A model generated the notes under the pieces. It made no database searches and was not told the origin of the DNA. It worked only from the letters and a program-made list of their open reading frames with translations. Below, one piece after another: positions 12,776 to 24,637 of a stretch of DNA of 64,000 nt (positions are counted from its first letter, which is position 1; the number at the start of each line of letters is the position of its first letter). Location of the stretch: positions 124,001-188,000 of the forward strand of contig VXAA01006448.1 in NCBI GenBank assembly GCA_013399115.1, in the 5' to 3' direction. Source of the stretch: Anseranas semipalmata (Eukaryota > Chordata > Aves > Anseriformes > Anseranatidae). The position numbers and the translations under genes were made by a program.

Positions 12776-14631
12776 GATCCATGCGTCACCAATGCAGACC
12801 TGAGCGCAGGTCTCTGCAGACTGGATGCTGCGTCTCCCCAAGGGAACAGCGTTTCCCCTGGTGAAGCCACGGAGGTGGTGTACCTGCGATGCTGATTGCA
12901 GCTGAGGATACCAATAAATGACCTCAGTTTGTCTAGAAGAAACACCACAACTCATGTACCCTGCCAAGTAATACCTACAGGCCCGCCTGCAAGTGGATGA
13001 TTAGATTTTTTGCTATGGCTTTACTCAAAATCACACAATTTTCTTACTCTTCTTCCTTCCACTTTCATCAGCTAGCATGGTTAGATAAAAAGCCAAAGTA
13101 ATTCTGTGGGAAAAGCACAATCTCAGTCACAAAGTAAGACTTACTGTGCAGCCTATTACAGGTCTCTTGAATCACGTTGCTCATGTCTTGGCAAATTGAA
13201 ACAGAAAAATGTCGCATGTATGGAGAAGAAAACACGTACATTTCTGTACTTCAGAGAAATTTGCATTCTGGTGGTTCTGAAGCCTAAGGGTACTACAGTC
13301 TCTCTGAAGAGAGTGGAAAAGACATTGAAGAAAAGCAGAGAAATGAACCTTATCATGTCTCACTTGCTTTAGGCCAACCACAATCAGGAAAGATCTCAAT
13401 CTTAGCCATCAAGGACCTCTGGAAGGATGAAGACTTTCCATAATGCACAATGACAGCAGAATGCCAAATGTGTGAAGTTCTGATCAGTTTAGTTGTTGCT
13501 TACCCATGTTCTGTAGAAAAGACTCATGCTCCTGGAGAGTACATACGTAAAATTTTCAAGAAAATCTACCAGGGAGGAACACAATTCAACATAGCACTGA
13601 CCTATTTATGACTGTTACATTAACACACAATTAACCTAGCTCACTAGAAGGTAAAAGTAGCCTTCAGTAATGCACACACTGTTTAAACAGATAGAGAGAC
13701 CAAAAAACCCACCTACATTAACATTCAGAATATTTTAGCAATTAAAAAAATAGTTAATAGGAAAAAAAAAAAAAGCTACTACCACCACCACAGTAAAAAG
13801 ATTGTCCCCAAAACAAGAATTACAAACCCACAACATCAAAAGTTAAAATTGCATTAAAAAGAAATTTGCATGTTTTGAAGAAGAAAGACACTCGAGCAGC
13901 AATGTTCCTAATTAAAGCCTTCTGCAAAGCCCATAGCTGTTACCCACAGCTCCTCCACGCAGGAGACTGGAAGCCTTTTGTTGGGAAAGTAGTTAGCAAA
14001 TCTGTAACTGAGCCCTCTGCACAGAGCTCTGATCACTGCACGCTGCTGACCTCCCTCTCAGGGAAAACATACAGGAAAGAGATTCATGACCGTGGGCAGG
14101 ATAGGGAGAGCCACCACCCAGGGAGATGCCTACAAAATGGGCACCAAGAGAGTGTTTGGCCCAGACTAGGTGAAAGAACTGCGGGATGCACACTAAGATC
14201 CTTGTCCAGAAACACCCAAGCAAAAGGCAGCGAGTCCACTACTGCATGCCATAGGCTGGGAGGTGCTGCCACGTAACTTGATGGCCAACCCTCATGCTGG
14301 GCATGGATGGAGTCCACCACAGCCCAGGGTAAGAGTAGTGGCAAAGCTCACTGGGATTTACATTTCAGGCTGCAGCACAGTGGTGTTTGGGCTCAGGGGG
14401 ACACAAACACCTCATTCACTAGCTAGGCAACAAGCCACGCAGAGATACCAGCCGTCCTCAGCCCCCACTGTGGGGGTAGCATTGCCAACAAAAATGGGAA
14501 ATCTCTCTCCAAGTGTTCACCTACTTAGAGATTTTCTCCAAAGGAATGTTTCAGTCAAGGGATGGATAAGTTTCACTCCACATGCAGCTGTACCCGCTGG
14601 AGACTATTCTCTTGGTTTTGGGGTTGTTCTT
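12776..14631. other. non-coding stretch, no gene seen
   Basis: The second half (13870-14560) is GC-richer and gives overlapping open frames of 86-138 codons on both strands, with no domains. Open frames on both strands over the same bases are typical of base composition rather than coding. The plus-strand frame at 14263-14679 runs into the CR1 tail. Confidence 0.4.
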
Positions 14632-15715
14632 CACAGAATTATAGAATCACAGAATGGTTTGGGTTGGAAGGGACCTTAAAGATCATCTACTTCCAACTCC
14701 CCTGCCATAAGCAGGGATGCCACCCACTAGATCAGGTTGGCCAGGGCCCCATCCAACCTGGCCTTGAACACTTCCAGGGATGGGGCATCCACAGCTTCTC
14801 TGGGCAACCTGTTCCAGTGCCTCACCACCCTCATAGTAAAAAATTTCTTCCTTATAACTAATGTAAATCTCCCCTCTTTTAGTTTAAAACCATTACACCT
14901 TGTCCCATTGCTACACTCCCTGACAAAGAGTCCCTCTCCAGCTTTCCTGTAGGCCCCCTTTCCTGTACTGAAAGGCCGATATAAGGTCTCCCTGGCGCCT
15001 TCTCTCCTCTAGGCTGAAGAACCCCAACTCTCTCATCCATTCTTCATAAGAAAGGTGCTCCCGTCCTCTAATCATTTTCATGGCCCTCCCCTGGACCCAC
15101 TCTGACAAGTCCATGTCGTTCTTGTGCTGGGGGTCCCAGAGCTGAACGCAGTACTCGAGGTGGGGTATCACAAGAGTGGAGTAGAGAGTGAGAATCACCT
15201 CCCTTAACCTGCTGGCCACGCTTCTTTTGATGCAGCCCATGACACAGTTGGCTTTCTGGGCTGCAAGCACACACTGCTGGCTCATGTCGAGCTTTTCATC
15301 CACCAGTACCCCCAAGCCCTTCTCCACAGGGCTGCTTTCTATCCACTCCTCACCCAGCCTGTATTCACATTTGGGATTGCTCTGACCCAGGTGCAGGGCC
15401 ATGCACTTGGCTCTGTCGAACCGCTTGGTCATACAGGCCCTCATCTCAAGCCTGTCAAGGTCCCTCTGGAAGGCATCCCTCCCTTCCAGCGTGTCAACCG
15501 TACCACACAGCTTGGTGTCATCCACAAACTTGCTGAGGGTGCACTCAATCCCACTGTCCATGTCACCAACAAAGATGTTAAACAATACCAGTCCCAATAC
15601 TGATCCCTGAGGAACATCTCTGGTCACTGGTCTCCACCTGGATATCAAGCTGTTGACTGTAACTCTTTTGAGTGCAACCATCCAGCCAATTCCTCATCCA
15701 TCAAGTGGTCATGAG
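14632..15715 (-). mobile_element. CR1 LINE, 5'-truncated, minus strand
   Basis: A CR1 non-LTR retrotransposon fragment of about 1.1 kb. Its 3' end is at the low coordinate: CACAGAAT, TATAGAAT and CACAGAAT octamers at 14632-14655 are the reverse complement of the CR1 tail, followed by GGTTTGGGTTGGAAGGGACC. The minus-strand frame 14911-15681 (256 codons) is the C-terminal part of the ORF2 reverse transcriptase. It shows VPQGSVLG and a FVDDTKL motif, where the family usually has FADD, and then the CR1-typical block around [15 protein letters not shown]. The similarity continues, frameshifted, to about 15715 and then stops. No 5' half or endonuclease is present, so this is a dead copy. Confidence 0.95.
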
Positions 15716-18700
15716 AGGTGAAGGTAAAGGCATCATGGCTTCCCAGACAGAGGTGGCGCTCCAGTGCATCCAGAGCAGGATCAGATACCATGCCAAATTG
15801 TGGATGTTTCTTTGAAAACTTTCACATGCTTCCATCTGTGCCTCTTGCTCATTACCTGTGAGTACCACTTCTGTGCCTAAATGTATAGTTAAGCCTATAT
15901 CTATTTCATAGTAACATGACTGAGGTAAAGTTTCACAAGCTTTAGCTTGCTTTCATGTCTATTAAAGAGCCACACTGGAAAATCTTAAAGAAGCCATAAA
16001 ACACTCCCTCCTGGAAAGAAGCCACAGGATAAATCTTTAAGCAAAATTGACTTTCTGATAGAGTTTAGGTCCCTTGGACTAATGTGGCAGGACTTCAATT
16101 GATGTAGTAACTTTGGAAGCCTTAAGTGATTCCCAGAAACTATTTCAGTCAATCACATTTAAAAAAAAAAAAAAGGAATCAAGAAATTCATTATGTTGTG
16201 CATAATTTCTCTTTACTTGCCCAAAAGCTATGTCAAGTCAAAGCTTAAAAGGAAATTAACTACGGATATTTTTAGTACTTGTTTCCTAACCAGTCATTTC
16301 TGTATTCTGTTTGCATGAGAAATGGAAGGTAAGAGGTTTATGTGCAGATGTTGTGCTCCATTGAGATCATCTGCCACGAGACAGAAAGCAGTTTCAGAAG
16401 TCAGAATAAATAGTCATTTGAGAAGGTTTGCCTCCAGCAGAACCATCTTTTTCCTACATCAGCCACCACTTCCCCTAGGCAGAACAAGTCAGGAGTGTTG
16501 AAACTCTTGCACTGAAATGTACAACTGCAAACGTGCAACTGCAAGCGTTCAACTACTTGTAATTAAGTTCTATAATAAAAGTGAAAAGGTATGCCAAACT
16601 CGGAAGAATTAGCCTTGCTAGCTTATACCTTGCAAGTACAAAATCTTTGCAGGATGTCTCGTTTTGCATGAAACAGATCACAGTTCTGCTCACAGATCTG
16701 AATGAGACGTAACCTCACACATACGAATGATATTCAGCTGCAGCCAGTAATCCTGTGCAGCAGCACAAATGGATCCGGAAGACAAAGCAGTCCTTAGCCT
16801 TTGTCAGATGCCTGAAGTTGGATAGTATAAATAATCCTCCTTCTGCAAATGGTCAGGAGAAAATCCAAGAAGCATCTATTAGGCTTCTCGAGCTTCATTT
16901 TTAGCATTCTGCAGGGCATAGCTGAATAAGGACTTCAAATCAAATGCAAGGATCCACCAGTACCTCTGCCAGCAAGGGGGTGATTTCTGCCCAGGAAAAG
17001 GCTGAGGATACAGTTATGTCTCAGCGATGGTTCTGGTCATCGTCTCCTCTGGAAAAGAAACCCATTGAAAGCAGAAGGTGGTTGCTTAATTTGTCTGCCT
17101 AACATGGAGAGGACGGGATCTCTCAGGCAGAACGCAGGCTCTATCTGGAGTTGCAGATAGGGTCTCTCTCAGCGCTGCAGAAACGCAGACATTACACTGC
17201 AAACAGTGGGAAAGAATGAAACTGGTGGAGCAAACCCAGACACTTATGCCCAGAGACTGCCAGCGTCCACTCAGACATAGCAGACAAGACCTGGACACGC
17301 TAAGGTTTTCCACCAGGAATTGTATAGATCAGCATCTCTTTACAGTGAAAGGTTTTGGCTAAATCCTGTCAGAATCTGAACGCATAGCTCCAAGAAGTCA
17401 AGACTCCAGGAGTCTCTTACTCTAGCATGTTAAACTACCCCTGAAAAAAACATATTTAGAGTCTAGAAGACAGAGAGACACTGGCAAAATGAATCTCAGA
17501 AGAATCTGTGAATAAAGCCTGAGTTTTAACATACCAAGAGTTTATATGCCTACCAAACAGACCAAAGCCCTAAGTCTGCAAATAGGGCAAAGAGGATCCT
17601 GCAAGAGCAGGGACTGGGAGAGTATAACAGCACCCTGTAATGGGAGACGGACTAGCAATGAAGGAGGGAATCCCCTCCACTTTGGAGGTTTCAATTCCTA
17701 ATGAAACATGGAAGGGCAGAGATGTAATAGTATAAAAGCAGCTTCTCTTTTGTGGATGGTAAATACTAACCAGGCATGGCAGAGCCCACCGATCACTTAC
17801 GTCTGGTTACAGAGAGCACACTAGAGGGGTTTTGATAGTCTCTAAGTCACTGCTCCCATCCCTAATGCATACAGCGTGTATTAATGTATTTCATACATTT
17901 TCTTTGGCTTGTTTAATGGAAACGGAGGCTTTCAATGAAAAGGCTGACTGAGCCAAAACTCACAAATACCTTGCTACGCTGTCTATGCACTCCTCTCTCG
18001 TTTCCCTGTTCCATCCAAAAAATGCTGTTTTTTTCCACTTGGCTCGTGTGGAAGGTGAGCTGATCTGTTGTGAAGTTCTATATTGGTTTGTCTTCTATTT
18101 TTTCAGAGACCAAAAAGGAAAGGAATAGAAAACAGCCTCTTTAAATGAAATATGCCTTTGTCAAAACAATTTAACAAATGGAAAAGGCATGCCCATTATG
18201 CTAGTTTTCCAGAAGTTCGTCAACCTCACTGTTGAATGTTAGCACGTAAGAAAAATTACTCTATTTGTTCTTTATGGTTTGTTCCTGAGATCAAAGTGCT
18301 GTGGGCTGGAGGGTGTTTGACATCCAAGAAACATTCGTTGCTGCAATACTGTCTGTAGTGTCTTTTGTTAGTTTTGTTTCTTTATAAGGCTTTAAAGAAC
18401 AGCAGTCAACACTTGCAGCACATTGGCATCCCATCAAATGCCAAACTCGTCCTTTTAGCGCACATGGGAGGAGAATATTTTTATGACTCTTATTATGGTT
18501 TTCTCCTTTCATTAGGTCCTCTGATAGAAGTAACTGGAAATTGTCTTGCATCCCAATCTCCTTTCACTTGCAAGAGATTGGTCCAACAGTGAAGTCAACA
18601 CTATTCATCCTTTATTTAAGAGGAGTTAAAGCCTTATATAGATAAACCCAGCAGTTTGTTTTAGACAAATCTATAAATCATGAGGATTTTTTTTTTTGAA

Positions 18701-19429
18701 AGAAGTTTGTTGTTCAATGTAGATTTTTTCAGTAGTTTTTATTTAGCTCCTATCAGATCGTGGATGATATTCAAAGGGCTGAAAACGTATGTCAGTAATA
18801 AAAAACTGCTTTATTTAACCAAACCAGCTCAACCGAGTGAATTAGCTTACACAGATTGTTTGAATAGAAACATTTTAACACCTATGGCTCAATTTTAGAA
18901 AAGCAGAGTTTCAGTCAAGTTCAGTTAGCTGAGCTGAGCTAATGTGATTTAAAAAGCAGCTGCTCCAAACCCCACATCAAGATAAGGATGGAAAATTTGT
19001 TTGCTGTTGGAAGGTAACCACAGTTACAAACACATCCTGCTATCTGCAAACGGCTCATACCTTTGAAACAAGGATTCAAGTGCAAATAGATTCTCTACAA
19101 AGTATCTTGAGAAAAAAATGTTCCTCCAAAAGATGGCACTTTTTGCAAAGCAAGGAAGTAAACCAAAACTGATATCCCAGTTCTGACTGGATATAAGCCT
19201 ACTTTCCAGTTAACAAAAAACACCCCCATAATTCTATTTTAAGTGGCATTAAAATGAAGAATGGCTATGTTTGAATCCTATTTGAGACATACTTGTTACA
19301 GCATTTTTAAAATGTGTGCAAATAAAAAAAAGACATCTGTAGGCCTTAAGGGCCATAAATTTAGGATGATCACCGGGCTCAGGGAGTCTGATCCCTGGCT
19401 CTCAGGAGCAGCCTTGCTATAGATAATCT
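15716..19429. other. non-coding stretch, no gene seen
   Basis: AT-rich sequence with no open frame over 86 codons. It has an A-run at 16160-16175 and a small threefold repeat at about 16518-16553 (GT-CAACTGCAA units). No repeat family was recognised. Confidence 0.45.
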
Positions 19430-20245
19430 TTTATAAACTTACTGAGTTTCATCTTCATTGCTGTTACATTTGGCACCCCCACTGCTCCCATGCAATCCCT
19501 GTTCAGAGTTTGACTGCCTTCATAGTTAGAAGCTTGTTTCTTAACCCCAATCTAAGTGTACTCCTAGGCAGTTTACATCCCTCCGTTCCTCTGCCAACAC
19601 AGGCTTTCAGTTTAAAAAGTTACTTTCTGCCATGATGTACTTAGAGAAAAAAATATGTATCTATATACACACATACTCTCAAGTTTTCCCTTGCTAAGTT
19701 AAGCAAGCTGACTTTTGCTAGCCTTTGCTTATAAAACAACCTATCCATTCCCCTGATCATCCCAATACCCTTGTCTATGCAAGCTTCAGTTTCAGGTCAT
19801 CTTTCTTGAATACTGCTAACAAAAACCATACACAGGGTCTTAAACAAGGTCTCATTAATGATCACTGTATGAAGCCAGTAATATTTCCCTATCTGGAAAT
19901 ACGGTTCCTGAGACATCCTAGGATTGCATTTACCTCTTTCATATCTTCACAGCTTACAGTAAGCCCATGACTGAGTAATTCTCCTGTGTTTCTCAGTCAT
20001 TTCCAGCAGATGACCTCCCAGCTTAGAGCAGCAGGTTTCAGTAATAGCCCCCAAATGCATGACGTTATCTCCTGTACTCATAAATTTGATCCCATTTGTA
20101 GTCCTCAACATCATCCAGCTCTTTCTGTGCAGGATCCCAAACCCCCTTCACACTGATGATGAGTCCCAGCTTTGTGTCATCTGTACATGTCCTTGATTAA
20201 AGAATTAGGCAGAAGCACTTCCGCAGGGTGAACTCCCCAGAACAT
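19430..20245 (-). mobile_element. ancient CR1-type LINE remnant, antisense
   Basis: The order of weakly matching words follows the antisense of a CR1/L3-type LINE: CATCCTAGGATTGCATTTACC near 19914, CCAAATGCATGACGTTATC near 20051, CATCCAGCTCTTTCTGTGCA near 20111, then CCCAGCTTTGTGTCATCTGT near 20165. The last corresponds to the reverse-transcriptase active-site region seen intact in the younger CR1 copies here (CACAGCTTGGTGTCATCC at 15509). Divergence is too high for any open frame. The outer limits are approximate. Confidence 0.55.
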
Positions 20246-20757
20246 AATTAACAAATTAATACTTACTCTGAGCATCGGGTACAACCTGCCCTAAGTAATT
20301 TTCAAATCTATAAGAAAGCCATGTCTCTGCTCCAAAGAGTGAAAAAGACAGACGGGTAAACTCAAGCTGGGAGGAGACACAGAGTGTACAACCAGCATAA
20401 TTACATCACTCCTTAAATGCAAAACCGACAGCAATTTTCCCCAAAGACAGCTCAGTGGAGGTGAATATAACAAGAAAGACTTCAGCAGGACAAAGGACAG
20501 AGTTGTCTATACATTCAAGAAGGATACTCCATGTTTAAGAGGCAGCATGAACGATGGTATGGCCAAGTTTATGCAAAAAGATAACAAAAACAACAAATTG
20601 ATTTGATTATTTGATAGAAAAAAAAAAGACCAAAGAAAGTGAAGAAAGTAGACAAAGGTAAGTAAGTATGGAGGGGCAAAGATACATTTTTTAAATGAGA
20701 TGGGAGTTTGAACTAAATGCTGATGAAATACAGGAAGCTGAAAGAAAGGTATGACAA

Positions 20758-20795
<38 letters not shown>

Positions 20796-23339
20796 CAATG
20801 ACGATTTCTAGCAAAAACACATTTGTAATGCAACGTGTTGAGAGAAGACAACATAGAATCCGGGAAGGTCCAAGGACGGGGAATCTCCCCACCAAGAAAG
20901 GTGCAGATTCACTTAGTTAAAGCAATATATAGAAGCAATATAGAAGTTAAAACAGTATCTTTAATTTTAAGGTTCAAGAGAGAAAGATGGAAGTTAAATA
21001 TGTTAAGAAGGAAATTGAGGAAAATCTGGATTTGCAAGAATATAAACTCTCCAGTTGAGAAACTTTTGGGAACAAAAATTTTCACTGGGAGGGGAAGAGG
21101 AAACCAATGACATGTTAAAGCAAATGATGAGCAGAGCAAATTTTGCTCCACCAAAACCGATTTTTTTTTCTTTAAAGCTAACCTACCTTCTCCTGACCTC
21201 TTCCTATTGTAGCAAAGAAATTACTCATTCAGCAGAAACTATTCCCACCGTACAATGCCTTACAGAGTGGGTGTCAAACATCTTACAGCGTGCTGAAATT
21301 ACTGATGTTAAATTGTCCACTAATCGATTATATTTGAGGCATACTGTCAGCTCACCTACCGAAAAACCTCTGATTTACTAAATATGCTTGTCATTTTCTT
21401 TCAAAGAGAATCCCCAAAACACACTTGCGCTTTAAAACTGCTTACTAGAGCAATGACAGAGACTTTTGCATGAAAGCCAACAAGCACCAGAGGCCTACAG
21501 TGCTTTCTTAAATAAATAACAGACAAACAGTGAAGGAGTCCCTCGACTGCTATGGGGCCCCAGCCATCCAGCTGAATACTGGAGAGCTCAGCGACGCGTC
21601 CAAGCTCTTACTGTGGTAGAGCTTGCTACAGTGATGTAGTCACACTGGATGCAAAGAAACAGTTCTCTCCTCTCCCCAAAGGATAACCAATTCCCATTCA
21701 AAGAAACATTAATACCAAGAGTGGAAATAAACAGAAACAGAACAGACCCCTTTTGAGTAACCTGCCTAGTAATTATGCACTTAACACTTAAAGCTTATAA
21801 ATTGTTTTCCAGGTGGCAGCATTCTACAGTCAAATGAAGAAAATCACAATTATCTTCCTTTTCTGTTACTAAATGTTAAACTCACTCATTTGGATGGGAC
21901 AACAGCAAGTGCATATAGAGATTAAACAAATACATATATATATCAGATAACTGCATGCAATGTCTATTTATTTGAAGATACCAATTTATACATTTTAATT
22001 CTACATAGAACTTTTCTTAGATTTAATGAAATCTTCCATATAATACGATGTGCAATGAAGTATAATATATAAATGTTATTGAATTTAATCTTTTATACAG
22101 GTGCACATATTTCTATACATATAAACACATTTTATGAGAAATTTGTACTACATTTAGACCACTCTGCATTTTTTCTGCATTTTTACAATGTCATTATGAA
22201 TAAATGATGAGATGCTGAAAGACTGAATGAAAAAATTCATATTCTACAGCTCCCCAAGGTGTTAAGAACAACAGAGTCAGGAAATGAGCTAACAAAAGCC
22301 CACTCTAACATTTAAATACTAGTAATAGCAGTATATAATATTAAAAACTTCAAGTAGAAAGAAATATGAGAATATAAGTAATAACTCATTTACAAAAAAT
22401 AGAACAACCTGAACGATTTTAGAACTTGTGTTTCACGAAATATCACAACTGTAGTGTGAAACTCACTACCCACTGGTTTTCAAAACGCTGAGCAAAACAA
22501 AATAGAGGAAAATCTCTCAATGATTTCTCAGAGGGCAATATTTCATCTAGAATACACAACAATCTAGGCAAAATCTTTATTTCACCTTACAAGAGAGAAT
22601 ATTTCTCATTAGCAGGTCACCCTACGCTACTTCAAGACCCCTTCTGCCTCCAATTTGCAGATGAAGAGCATTTCTTTCTTTCTCATACAGTATGAAGCTC
22701 CTCACAACTGGCTGAAATTCATAAAGTCATCCCACTTCTGCCCAGATAGCACAGCCTGGACTGTCTCATCCTCTGCTGCCCAGCTGCAGCCAAAGAACCC
22801 ATTGCTCCTGTTTCTATTATTCCTGCTGTATGTCAAAGCATTGGACACATCTAAAGCATGTCTACTGTGGTAGCCCAGAGAAAGCAGCTCAAACACAGAG
22901 TTCACTGTAATTCTTTCAAACACCACCCTGTCCAACGTATCTCACGTGCCTACATTTTCATATTGGACTGCATCTAACCTGTGGCAATCCTCTTCTTTAA
23001 CCCATTCCACATCACCACAAATGAAGGAACAAACCATAGGTATGTAGAAGACTGAGAGCTATTCAAACATATGAAGGCAATTCAAAGAGATTTCCCCCCA
23101 AGATGTCACGTAAATGTACATGCGAATTATAAAAGGTCAAATAACAGATTAAGGTCAAATGAAAGAAATCCTGGCATTTGTAATACATCATGTTCACTCA
23201 CCAAAAGACATTCCAATAGCTTATTCTTTCATGTTTCTTTTCTCCTGTACAGTTTGAAGTGTTAAAAACAACAGATGGAAATAAAATAGGGAGGAAATAT
23301 CAAAATTCATTAGTGACCTGAAATAATTTCATTTTATGT
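20246..23339. other. non-coding stretch, no gene seen
   Basis: AT-rich with a 34-A run at 20761-20794 and very AT-rich DNA at 21900-22400. Open frames are 60-108 codons with no features. The A-run does not close a recognisable retrocopy. Confidence 0.45.
20761..20794. repeat. poly(A) run of 34
   Basis: An uninterrupted A34 tract. I looked upstream for a processed pseudogene or SINE body that would explain it as a retroposed tail and saw none. It is best treated as a mononucleotide microsatellite. Confidence 0.9.
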
Positions 23340-23475
23340 CTGGAATTCACCATTACACTCATCTAGTCTGACTTCTACACACAGCACAGACTACTGAATT
23401 GCACACAGTAACTCCAGAATTTAATCAATATCTTTAACAGACTCCTCTGAAAAGCCTTACAGCCTGAAAGGTCTG
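23340..23475 (-). mobile_element. ancient CR1 3' tail, minus strand
   Basis: The words CTCATCTAGTCTGACTTCTA, CACAGACTACTGAATTGCAC and CAGTAACTCCAG come in the order of the reverse-complemented 3' end of old amniote CR1 elements (CATCTAGTCTGACCTCCTG, then CACAGGCCACAGAA, then CAGTAATTCCTG). The piece is short and diverged, so it is older than the five CR1 copies with the ATTCTATG tail. Boundaries are approximate. Confidence 0.6.
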
Positions 23476-23888
23476 AGCAACACATCAAACAAAGCCATTA
23501 GATTTCCCTGATTGCAATTACAACCAACTCTAGCAAATTTTATCTGCAAACAGCCACTTTTAAAGAAAAAAGAAATGCAAAGCTAATGATCCGAATCCCA
23601 TTCACTGACGTATGACTTGCAGTTTCATTCAGAACTTAAAGACTGATAAACAGTCACAAGTTACAAATTTCAGATCTTCTGGTGAATGCCTACCTTTATT
23701 CTTTTTTCTTCTCCTTTTCCGCCTTTTCATGAATCCTTATTCAAAAGTGACACATTTGTTCAGTTCAGGGAGATTCTTCTCTCTGGAGGGGAAATAATTT
23801 TTATCAGTAAGACTCCCTGGTGATCAGGTAGACTTGGAACTGCTGTTAATCAGCCTTTTTGACATGGTAGCTTGAATAGCACTTCCCA
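23476..23888. other. non-coding stretch, no gene seen
   Basis: Short AT-rich interval between the old CR1 tail and the inverted-repeat element. A 61-codon plus-strand frame at 23612-23797 has no features. Confidence 0.5.
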
Positions 23889-24272
23889 TGATGCTTTGTG
23901 TGTCTACCTTAATTCTTTCCTTTTGAACTCACCATGACTTATAGGTGTCTTTTTTTCCTTTTGTGTGTCTGAAGTTATCCCTCTATTAACTTTAATTGGA
24001 AAGGTACCTTTTGTTCCCCTAGAGTAGTCATATACTAACCACTGAACTCCCTAGGCTCAAATTTCTGGGGTAGCAAGAGTTCAGTTTTCTGGTAACTCAA
24101 AAAAAATCCTAGTGAAAGATTCGATGCTTTTATTATTGGTAATAAAATAAGTGATATTTACTCCAAAGACGAACTGTTGCATCCATTTATATCAGGAAAT
24201 ATAGACTTCTGGTGCAAGTCATGGTGAGTTCAAAAGAAAAGAATTAAGGGCAGACAAACACACAAGAGCATC
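23889..24272. mobile_element. inverted-repeat element, MITE-like or fold-back
   Basis: The left arm 23889-23940 and right arm 24216-24272 are reverse complements. An inner core of about 32 bp (TTAATTCTTT-C-TTTTGAACTC-ACCATGACTT) differs at one base, and the outer part matches with small indels. The 275-bp centre has no open frame. Long arms with a non-coding centre fit a non-autonomous DNA transposon or a fold-back duplication. I could not identify a target-site duplication, and the outer ends do not show a clear hAT or Mariner terminus. The structure is seen directly; its origin is inferred. Confidence 0.65.
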
Positions 24273-24530
24273 ACAGAACACTGACCTTTGCCATCTGCAA
24301 ACTGCTGTACAATGGGTGCTGCTAAAAATTAAAAAAAAAAAGGAAGCCATTTTCTAAGTCACTGAGGGAAATAAAACCTATTTCATAACAGCAGTAGAAG
24401 CAACAAAGCTTTGTTTCCTACGGACTTGTACCGTCTCCTAACCTTTACCCACCTGCCCTCATGATACCAGTGCCAGCAAGAGGCAGGATACACTCCAGCA
24501 AGTCTGCACCTCTCTGCACCCCAGTTAGCC
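24273..24530. other. non-coding stretch
   Basis: No feature was recognised except a short A-run near 24330. Confidence 0.4.
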
Positions 24531-24637
24531 AAGTAGGACACCTGCAGGGCAGGGCCAGGGAGCTACCAACCATAACATGTAAGTAGGACACCTGTAAAGC
24601 ATGGCCAGGGAGCTACCAGCTACCAACCATAATATGT
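24531..24637. repeat. tandem duplication of a 50/57-bp unit
   Basis: The unit AAGTAGGACACCTG...GGCCAGGGAGCTACC...CCATAACATGT occurs at 24531-24580 and again at 24581-24637. The second copy has a few substitutions and a 7-bp internal duplication (GCTACCA). It is a simple two-copy tandem repeat that has begun to diverge. Confidence 0.9.

Noticed and set aside
15188..15610. Plus-strand frames of 65-70 codons inside the first CR1
   Set aside because: They are antisense shadows of the CR1 reverse-transcriptase frame and carry no features of their own.
20761..20794. Poly(A) tail of a processed pseudogene
   Set aside because: No gene-like body, polyadenylation signal or flanking direct repeat was found upstream.
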